Of a stretch of DNA of 7,739 nucleotides, positions 1 to 4,426 are shown piece by piece. This stretch comes from Nitrospiraceae bacterium. Lineage in GTDB: Bacteria; Nitrospirota; Thermodesulfovibrionia; UBA6902. A program made the position numbers and the translations under genes. The number at the start of each line of letters is the position of its first letter. Positions within the stretch are counted from its first letter, which is position 1. The stretch covers positions 694,438 through 702,176 of the forward strand of contig CP070644.1 in assembly GCA_020354155.1 (NCBI GenBank), written 5' to 3'. The notes under the pieces were generated by a model that worked only from the letters and a program-made list of their open reading frames with translations, did not search any database and was not told the origin of the DNA.

Positions 1-195
1 CGAAACAACATTCATGTTGGCGACAACATAGAATATCTTTCAACGGGGCTTGAGGGTCAGTCCTTTGAAGTAAAAGAACTGTTTAATACAGCAGGATTTC
101 CGATTGAAAGGGGCCGCAATGAGGAGACAGTTGCTTTACCAATGCATCCAGAGGTGAGAAAATACGATTTGGTACGGCGCAAATTAAAAGATTAG
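1..195 (+). CDS. C-terminal fragment of a probable U32-family peptidase
   Basis: The frame is open from base 1 and ends at TAG 193-195, giving the last 64 residues of a protein that starts outside the window. The fragment has a VGDNIEYLSTG segment followed by a short beta-rich stretch and ends in YDLVRRKLKD. This resembles the small C-terminal beta-barrel domain of U32 peptidases (RlhA/YhbU/TrhP-like), where a GD-x-I/L-E-x-L turn and a terminal 'YDLVRR' are typical. Characterised members act in 23S rRNA or tRNA hydroxylation or are described as collagenase-like. The catalytic domain is not visible, so the exact subfamily cannot be called. Its stop overlaps the stop of the convergent ATPase gene by 4 bp, and no terminator separates them. 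The assignment rests on a short region and is moderate at best. Confidence 0.55.
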   Translation, partial: RNNIHVGDNIEYLSTGLEGQSFEVKELFNTAGFPIERGRNEETVALPMHPEVRKYDLVRRKLKD

Positions 196-1154
196 AAAGA
201 ACCCGTCCCCGGGGCGGTCATCTGGAGTGAAAGCTTTTCTGTTTTTTCATCTTCTTCGAGTAAAGTACACACAATGTCATAAAAACTGGTGGCTGCTATG
301 CTGTCTCTCTGCTCTTGAAGAAAAGGCGCCATATTATTGATGGACTGACTCAGTATCTTGTCATACTCAATAATGCCAAGGTTTTCAAGTTCAAGGCAAA
401 GATAATTTCTTGCAACAGTGCTGACAATCTGTCCCACGTTTCTTTCCCTTACATTCCTGACCATGTTAACGATTATCTTGATCCTGAGGTCTTTAATGAA
501 TGTATTCAACTCTTCTGCCTGATTGTCCTCCAGGGCCATAAAGGCCTCCTTGAGCTTATCTAAGGAGTCAATGCTCTCACCATCAACGGCAGCACTGGCC
601 ATTTTGATAAGTTCACGTGCCTGGGGATCTTTTCTGAAGTGTTGATTAAGTGCTCTGTACATGCTTGCCTTTATAAAACCATAGGCATTCTGTATCGATG
701 TAATCTGCGGTGTAAGGACAACTATTTTATTTGGTGCGTAGAGAAAGAAGTCCATTGACGTGAAAGATGTGCCTGCCCCAAGATCGAGTAAAATATAATC
801 TGCTTCAAGGGTTGTCAGATGATTAAATATTCTCGTCTTCTGGGTGCTTTTTGGATTTGCAATCCCGAGGATATCATCAGCCCCGCAGATAAGTTTCATA
901 TTTTCGACAGCAGTATCCATTAATACTTCTTCTAAATTTTCAACTTTTCTCTGTATAAAATCAGCGAGAGTATAAACAGGATATTTAATACCGGCCAGGG
1001 TATGCAGATTGCTGCCCCCCAGATCTGCGTCAACAAGTATAACTTTTTTCCCCTGCCGTGCCAGGGTGCTGCCAATCATTATGGAAACAACGCTCTTTCC
1101 GACTCCTCCCTTGCCGCCGCCTATTGCCCAAAGCTTATCCTGAATTTCTTTCAT
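192..1154 (-). CDS. MinD/ParA-family P-loop ATPase (FlhG-like)
   Basis: A 320-residue SIMIBI-class ATPase. The deviant Walker A motif GGGKGGVGKS lies at residues 12-21, with signature lysine K15 and nucleotide lysine K20. Switch motif DADLGG is at 42-47 and Walker B ILLDLGAG at 121-128. The SNLH after the switch and the TPQITSIQNAYGFIK segment (148-162) are typical of the FlhG/MinD branch, whose dimers sit at the membrane or pole and position flagella, pili or division proteins. No amphipathic membrane-targeting helix is obvious at the C-terminus; the last 30 residues are acidic and then low-complexity (TAPGTGSF). The start is supported by AAGGG six bases upstream. It is the second gene of an operon with a PilZ protein, with a 9-bp gap. 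No flagellar or pilus genes are in the window, so its cargo is unknown. The family call is firm; the specific role is inference. Confidence 0.88.
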   Translation of the reverse strand: MKEIQDKLWAIGGGKGGVGKSVVSIMIGSTLARQGKKVILVDADLGGSNLHTLAGIKYPVYTLADFIQRKVENLEEVLMDTAVENMKLICGADDILGIANPKSTQKTRIFNHLTTLEADYILLDLGAGTSFTSMDFFLYAPNKIVVLTPQITSIQNAYGFIKASMYRALNQHFRKDPQARELIKMASAAVDGESIDSLDKLKEAFMALEDNQAEELNTFIKDLRIKIIVNMVRNVRERNVGQIVSTVARNYLCLELENLGIIEYDKILSQSINNMAPFLQEQRDSIAATSFYDIVCTLLEEDEKTEKLSLQMTAPGTGSF

Positions 1155-1160
1155 AATTTT

Positions 1161-1165
1161 CCCTT
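1161..1165 (-). promoter_or_regulatory. Ribosome binding site overlapping upstream stop codon
   Basis: On the minus strand AAGGG sits 6 nt before the ATPase ATG and shares bases with the TAA stop of the PilZ gene (TAAGGG). Termination on pilZ therefore places ribosomes directly on this site, which suggests translational coupling of the two products. Confidence 0.6.
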
Positions 1166-1589
1166 ATATCTGTTTTTGATAGTTATCCCAAAGACTCCAC
1201 ATCATGTTATGATCTTTGTCCTTAATACTGACCAGTTTCTTCACAGCCTCCAGCTGCCAGTCCTCAATATTTTCAAACTCCACGCCAATGGTAAAATGCA
1301 ATTTTTGCGGCATGTCTTTCTTTGCCCATCTGACCTTGGAAATAATGATAATTTTTTCGCCGTCCGGCATCTTGATGGAAACCCTCATTTTTGATTCAGT
1401 CAGTTCTCCGACCATGACCCTTCCGAACTTATCCTCAAACTGCAGGCAGGCACCCTTGATGGAAACATCATCAAAATACCCCTCATAAATTGCCTGTTCG
1501 ACATGGGGTGACAATATCTTTATTTCCACCGGATAGGCAAACCGTATTCTTTCATGTCTTCTTTGATCGTACGATGGAGTGTTGTTCAT
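1164..1589 (-). CDS. PilZ-domain protein, probable c-di-GMP receptor
   Basis: A 141-residue single-domain protein. The two halves of the PilZ c-di-GMP site are present: R10-x3-R14 in QRRHERIRF, and D41-x-S43-x2-G46 in DDVSIKGA, followed by the usual beta-barrel pattern to about residue 115. In this family the arginines clamp the guanine bases of c-di-GMP, so binding is likely. No output domain is attached, so it must act through a partner. The obvious candidate is the MinD-like ATPase directly downstream (9-bp gap, shared RBS/stop). No convincing Shine-Dalgarno precedes the ATG at 1589-1587. That start is kept because R10 follows closely and no other in-frame start precedes it. The protein is cytosolic with no signal or membrane segment. 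Family call strong; partner inferred from context. Confidence 0.87.
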   Translation of the reverse strand: MNNTPSYDQRRHERIRFAYPVEIKILSPHVEQAIYEGYFDDVSIKGACLQFEDKFGRVMVGELTESKMRVSIKMPDGEKIIIISKVRWAKKDMPQKLHFTIGVEFENIEDWQLEAVKKLVSIKDKDHNMMWSLWDNYQKQI

Positions 1590-1610
1590 ACAACTATTAT
1601 CGGCTCAAGG

Positions 1611-1638
1611 GTTATAAATCTTTAAAAGGAGTTGAAAA
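1611..1638 (-). promoter_or_regulatory. Candidate sigma-70 promoter for the pilZ-ATPase operon
   Basis: On the minus strand TTTTCA (1638-1633) and TATAAC (1616-1611) are separated by 16 bp. The -10 matches consensus at 5 of 6 positions and the -35 at 4 of 6. Transcription would start near 1604, leaving a leader of about 15 nt before the ATG, with no recognisable Shine-Dalgarno. It lies in the 282-bp divergent region shared with the MscS gene. Found by eye, not tested. Confidence 0.4.
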
Positions 1639-1784
1639 TTTATTTATCGCATAATTTCAAGCAGTTATGCTCTACAGCCAAAGTACGTACATGCCCCGAA
1701 CATATACTGTCAGCACCTACAGTTTCACAAAATGAAATAACATTTTTTGCTGTTTTTGATAAGACATATTCAAGGCATACTGTC

Positions 1785-1813
1785 TTGCATATGGAATTGA
1801 AACAATATATAAT
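1785..1813 (+). promoter_or_regulatory. Candidate sigma-70 promoter for the MscS gene
   Basis: TTGCAT (1785-1790), a 17-bp spacer and a perfect TATAAT (1808-1813) lie upstream of the channel gene. Transcription would begin near 1820, giving a leader of about 50 nt that contains the AGGAG used for translation. The -35 matches only at TTG, but the spacing and -10 are ideal. Confidence 0.5.
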
Positions 1814-1871
1814 TGACCTAACTTTTTTATCTATTCCACAAAAAAAACTTCTCAATGATAGGAGACAAACC

Positions 1872-2684
1872 ATGAAGGAATTAACGTTGAAATTCTGGGA
1901 GGTATTGACTGTGTACGGTATTAAAATCATTGCCGCCATAGTCATATTAATCATAGGGAAATGGATTGCGGGGGTGCTCGAAAAGCTTGTCCAGAAAATC
2001 ATGAAGAAAAAAGAGATCGATCCCACAATAATTTCTTTTGTGGGCAACCTGACCTTTTTTGCTCTCATGACCTTTGTTATTCTGGCAGCACTAAGCCAGG
2101 TCGGTATTCAGACCACATCCTTTATAGCAGTCATCGGTGCAGCCGGACTGGCTGTTGGTCTTGCCCTCCAGGGCTCTCTGTCCAATTTTGCCGCAGGCTT
2201 TCTCATGATCATTTTCCGTCCCTTTAAAGTAGGAGACTATATCGAAGGTGCCGGTACAGCCGGTACCGTTGAGAAGATACAGTTATTTACCACTCAGCTT
2301 ACTACCCCTGATAACAAGACGGTAATTATTCCCAACACAAAGCTCACTGATGATAACATAATAAATTACACTGCCAAAGGAACACGGCGTGTAGAACTGG
2401 TGGCAGGAATAAGTTACGATGATGACATTGACAAGGCCCGCAATGTGCTTTCATCGGTTATTGCTGAAGATGAAAGAATCCTTAAAGACCCTGCACCTCT
2501 TATTGCTGTATCTGCAATGGCTGACAGCAGCGTAAACTTTGTTATCAGGCCCTGGGTCAATTCAGCGGATTACTGGAGTGTCTATTTCTCCTTAACTGAA
2601 AATATCAAAAAGCGGTTTGACCAGGAAGGCATCAGTATCCCCTTCCCTCAGAGAGATGTGCATATCTATGAGCACAAAGATTAA
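1872..2684 (+). CDS. mscS: Small-conductance mechanosensitive channel, MscS family
   Basis: A 270-residue inner-membrane channel, close to the 286 residues of E. coli MscS. There are three membrane segments: about 13-33, 54-75, and the pore-lining helix from about 83 with the Gly/Ala-rich pattern IAVIGAAGLAVGLALQGSLS. FAAGFLMIIFRPFKVGDYIE (107-126) is the family hallmark linking TM3b to the beta domain, and an alpha/beta cytoplasmic vestibule follows to about 265. Members open under membrane tension and release solutes during hypo-osmotic shock. The frame stays open 80 codons further upstream from a TTG, but ATG 1872 is chosen: AGGAG lies about 8 nt before it, a candidate promoter lies between the two starts, and the extra residues have no family resemblance. 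A hairpin terminator follows the stop. It appears monocistronic. Confidence 0.92.
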   Translation: MKELTLKFWEVLTVYGIKIIAAIVILIIGKWIAGVLEKLVQKIMKKKEIDPTIISFVGNLTFFALMTFVILAALSQVGIQTTSFIAVIGAAGLAVGLALQGSLSNFAAGFLMIIFRPFKVGDYIEGAGTAGTVEKIQLFTTQLTTPDNKTVIIPNTKLTDDNIINYTAKGTRRVELVAGISYDDDIDKARNVLSSVIAEDERILKDPAPLIAVSAMADSSVNFVIRPWVNSADYWSVYFSLTENIKKRFDQEGISIPFPQRDVHIYEHKD

Positions 2685-2707
2685 CTGGAAAAAGCATTGA
2701 CTGCTTT

Positions 2708-2749
2708 CCCCTATTCTTCTGCATATGAGAATGGGGGGTTTTCTTTTTT
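2708..2749 (+). terminator. Rho-independent terminator after mscS
   Basis: CCCC (2708-2711) and ATTCT (2713-2717) pair with AGAAT (2728-2732) and GGGG (2733-2736), leaving one bulged T and a 10-nt loop. Two G residues and a T-rich run (2739-2749, one C interruption) follow. It lies 24 bp past the mscS stop. It also argues against starting the next gene at 2725, which would fall inside this hairpin. Confidence 0.7.
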
Positions 2750-2766
2750 CAAACCTCTGCCCATGG

Positions 2767-2772
2767 TATAAT
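2767..2772 (+). promoter_or_regulatory. -10 box very close to the ABC ATPase start
   Basis: A perfect TATAAT lies 12 nt before the preferred ATG at 2785. Transcription would start around 2779, leaving a leader of only about 5 nt, and no Shine-Dalgarno is present. The spacing fits a nearly leaderless mRNA. The -35 is poor: only a T-rich run around 2744-2751. Confidence 0.4.
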
Positions 2773-2784
2773 GCCTGCAGTTCA

Positions 2785-3852
2785 ATGGCCAATCTCAGCG
2801 TAAGACATCTCAGCAAGTCATTTGGCAAAACACGAGTAATTGATAACATATCAATAGACGTGCAGGATGGTGAATTCTGTATACTTCTCGGGCCCTCAGG
2901 ATGCGGCAAAACAACGGTTCTCAGACTCATTGCAGGTCTTGAACACCAGGACGGTGGAGAAATATACATCGGTGATAAAGAGATCTCTGACCTTTCTCCA
3001 AAGGATCGAAACATTGCCATGGTATTTCAGAGCTACGCTCTCTATCCCCACAAGAACGTCTATGACAATATGGCCTTTCCCCTGAAGATGAACAAGATTC
3101 CGAAGCAGGATATAGACGAAAAGGTTCTAAAGACATCACAGTTACTGGGTCTTGATGATTTTTTAAAAAGAAAACCAAAAGAGCTTTCAGGAGGTCAGAG
3201 GCAGCGTGTTGCTATTGGCCGTGCAATTGTCAGAGAGCCGCAGCTCTTTTTATTTGATGAACCTCTGTCAAACCTTGACGCAAAACTCCGCGGCAGTATG
3301 AGAGTGGAACTCGCACGGCTGCATCAGAAGCTGAAGGCAACAATTTTATACGTTACCCATGATCAGACCGAAGCGATGACACTTGGCAGCAGAATCGTCC
3401 TCTTCGACAAAGGGAAGATTCAGCAGGCAGGCAGCCCCTCAGAACTGTATCATAAACCCGCCAACCTCTTTGTTGCCTCCTTTGTCGGTTCTCCACAGAT
3501 CAATCTCGTAGAGGGATCGGTTCGCTTTCACGGAAAAGATGCCGCCTTTACAGCAGGGAATTTCAAATTTACCATAGGGAATCCTTCTGCACTGTCTGAT
3601 TATGCAGATAAGCCGGTCGTGCTTGGGCTAAGACCGGAAGCGCTGACCCCCGGTGATGGTCCCATACGAGGTGAACTGGAATTCATTGAACAACTTGGAC
3701 CTGAAACAATTCTTTATGCAGATATTGACGGAACAAGGATTATTGCAAAAGCCCCTTCCGGTTATGAGGGGCACAGGGGCAAAAAGATTTCGCTACAGAT
3801 CAATGAGAAAGGCATACATTTTTTTCATAATGAAAAAAGAATAGATTTTTAG
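2785..3852 (+). CDS. ABC importer ATPase, MalK/UgpC-like (CUT1 type)
   Basis: A 355-residue ATP-binding subunit, the normal MalK/UgpC length. Walker A GPSGCGKTT is at 36-44, Q-loop Q82 at 82, signature LSGGQ at 134-138, Walker B LFLFDEP at 154-160 with catalytic E159, D-loop SNLD at 162-165 and switch H192. The C-terminal third (about 237-355) is the OB/TOBE regulatory domain, with GLRPEAL at 281-287, a hallmark of ATPases serving sugar, glycerol-phosphate or polyol importers. The frame could start 20 codons earlier at 2725, but that point lies inside the mscS terminator, and family alignment begins at MANLSVRHLSKSFG. No permease or binding protein is adjacent, so it may energise permeases encoded elsewhere, as shared ATPases such as MsmX do. 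Substrate cannot be called. All ATPase motifs are intact. Confidence 0.9.
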   Translation: MANLSVRHLSKSFGKTRVIDNISIDVQDGEFCILLGPSGCGKTTVLRLIAGLEHQDGGEIYIGDKEISDLSPKDRNIAMVFQSYALYPHKNVYDNMAFPLKMNKIPKQDIDEKVLKTSQLLGLDDFLKRKPKELSGGQRQRVAIGRAIVREPQLFLFDEPLSNLDAKLRGSMRVELARLHQKLKATILYVTHDQTEAMTLGSRIVLFDKGKIQQAGSPSELYHKPANLFVASFVGSPQINLVEGSVRFHGKDAAFTAGNFKFTIGNPSALSDYADKPVVLGLRPEALTPGDGPIRGELEFIEQLGPETILYADIDGTRIIAKAPSGYEGHRGKKISLQINEKGIHFFHNEKRIDF

Positions 3853-3867
3853 TGGAATCTGATTACT

Positions 3868-3880
3868 ATTACCCTACCCT
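3868..3880 (+). repeat. 13-bp direct repeat, left copy
   Basis: ATTACCCTACCCT occurs here, 15 bp after the ABC ATPase stop, and again at 4414-4426 across the stop codon of the cysE-cysS fusion. The two copies bracket the whole inverted-repeat block. Confidence 0.6.
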
Positions 3881-3884
3881 GAAT

Positions 3885-3909
3885 ACTAAAAGCTCTTAGT
3901 GCCTTTTTT
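3885..3909 (+). terminator. Weak hairpin terminator after the ABC ATPase gene
   Basis: ACTAA (3885-3889) pairs with TTAGT (3896-3900), followed by GCC and a run of six T (3904-3909). The stem is short and AT-rich, so termination would be modest. It lies 32 bp past the stop codon. Confidence 0.45.
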
Positions 3910-3945
3910 AATCTGTATATTCATATAGGATGCCATTCCGGCGGA

Positions 3946-3976
3946 GTCCCTTTCTTTTACCAGAAAAGAAAGGGAC
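3946..3976. repeat. Perfect 13-bp inverted repeat, 5-nt loop
   Basis: GTCCCTTTCTTTT (3946-3958) is exactly complementary to AAAAGAAAGGGAC (3964-3976) around loop ACCAG. It forms a strong hairpin on either strand. It marks the left edge of the structured block and resembles the hairpin at 4304-4333 at its right side in its C/T-rich then A/G-rich arms. Confidence 0.85.
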
Positions 3977-3993
3977 GAAAGAAACTGACCCTA

Positions 3994-4135
3994 AGAGATT
4001 TCTGAGCGGCTCTTTCCGCCCCGGCGGATCAGCCGAGGCTGACACTCAACTTCCAGGGAGTTAATTTAAACTCGCTTTGCTCAGACACAAATTAACTCTC
4101 TTTCCTTACAGTTTCGTTCCTCGCCTGAAATCTCT
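3994..4135. repeat. Long-range inverted repeat with a nested inner arm pair
   Basis: AGAGATTTC (3994-4002) is complementary to GAAATCTCT (4127-4135), and the match extends outward imperfectly (CCTA versus AAAGG). Inside it GAGTTAATTT (4058-4067) is perfectly complementary to AAATTAACTC (4089-4098). A small TCAGCC/GGCTGA palindrome lies at 4028-4041. The arms nest without crossing, as expected for one folded domain. Confidence 0.65.
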
Positions 4136-4172
4136 AAAGGGAACCGTAAAAGTAGTGTCTTTTAAGTGCCAT

Positions 4173-4285
4173 GAGTGTTTCAGGGATGTGAAGGGCTGTG
4201 AGGGTTAAGAATTCAAGACTGTCTGACCAGAGGGAGTTTCTTGAATTTACCGAACAGCCCTGATACAGACCGATAAGAAACACTC
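4173..4285. repeat. Long imperfect hairpin with three nested arm pairs
   Basis: Three perfect complementary pairs nest in order: GAGTGTTTC (4173-4181) with GAAACACTC (4277-4285), AGGGCTGT (4192-4199) with ACAGCCCT (4254-4261), and AATTCAAGA (4210-4218) with TCTTGAATT (4239-4247). Unequal internal loops separate them. Three nested pairs of 8-9 bp over 113 nt are unlikely by chance and indicate a folded RNA or cruciform element. Confidence 0.75.
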
Positions 4286-4303
4286 CAGGCTGCCCTTCTT
4301 TTG

Positions 4304-4333
4304 CTCCTTTTCTTAGGCATGTAAGAAAAGGAG
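4304..4333. repeat. Perfect 12-bp inverted repeat, 6-nt loop
   Basis: CTCCTTTTCTTA (4304-4315) is exactly complementary to TAAGAAAAGGAG (4322-4333) around loop GGCATG. A smaller hairpin follows at 4338-4356 (GTGGG...CCCAC with GGGAT/ATCCC inside). Confidence 0.85.
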
Positions 4334-4377
4334 GCGGGTGGGGGATGCAATCCCACAATATACTATAACCTAGGTTT

Positions 4378-4394
4378 GGGGCAGAGCCCCTTTT
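4378..4394 (+). terminator. GGGGC/GCCCC hairpin with T run
   Basis: GGGGC (4378-4382), loop AGA and GCCCC (4386-4390) are followed by TTTT. The T run supports termination of plus-strand transcription crossing the structured block before it enters the convergent cysE-cysS gene. For minus-strand transcripts the hairpin lies 25 bp past the cysS stop but lacks a T run. Confidence 0.5.
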
Positions 4395-4413
4395 AATAAT
4401 TTAGGATAATGAA

Positions 4414-4426
4414 ATTACCCTACCCT
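4414..4426 (+). repeat. 13-bp direct repeat, right copy
   Basis: Second copy of ATTACCCTACCCT. Read on the minus strand it encodes the last three codons and TAA stop of the cysE-cysS fusion, so the coding gene probably supplied the sequence and the copy at 3868-3880 is the extra one. Confidence 0.6.

Larger units (their letters stand above)
3853..4414. other. 562-bp non-coding region rich in inverted repeats
   Basis: This gap between two convergent genes holds no convincing coding frame. Going rightward it contains a copy of a 13-bp direct repeat, a weak terminator for the ABC gene, a 13-bp perfect hairpin, a long-range fold 3994-4135, a nested hairpin 4173-4285, a 12-bp perfect hairpin 4304-4333, a GC hairpin 4338-4356 and a GGGGC/GCCCC hairpin followed by TTTT. 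A minus-strand frame at 4134-4358 exists but runs through both arms of these hairpins and is not protein-like. The density of complementary arms suggests a structured RNA or a dispersed non-coding repeat rather than random spacer. Confidence 0.7.

Noticed and set aside
1632..1871. 80-codon upstream extension of the MscS frame from a TTG
   Set aside because: It contains the probable promoter, has no family similarity and is followed by a well-placed AGGAG and ATG at 1872.
1640..2068. 142-codon minus-strand frame opposite mscS
   Set aside because: Overlaps the channel gene and its promoter region on the other strand; no recognisable domain, no start signal.
2725..2784. 20-codon upstream extension of the ABC ATPase
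   Set aside because: The earlier ATG lies in the loop of the mscS terminator hairpin, and family similarity begins at the ATG at 2785.
2592..3020. 142-codon minus-strand frame spanning the mscS end and ABC start
   Set aside because: Antisense shadow crossing a terminator and two real genes; composition is not protein-like.
3946..4356. CRISPR array
   Set aside because: The repeats are inverted pairs of differing sequence, not regularly spaced direct repeats.
4134..4358. 74-codon minus-strand frame in the non-coding block
   Set aside because: It runs through the arms of the nested hairpins, has no ribosome binding site and its translation has no domain-like pattern; repeat-derived spurious frame.
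3881..4413. Complete insertion sequence with terminal inverted repeats
   Set aside because: No transposase frame and no convincing inverted repeats directly inside the 13-bp direct repeats; only a weak TAAAAG-GCTCT resemblance was seen.
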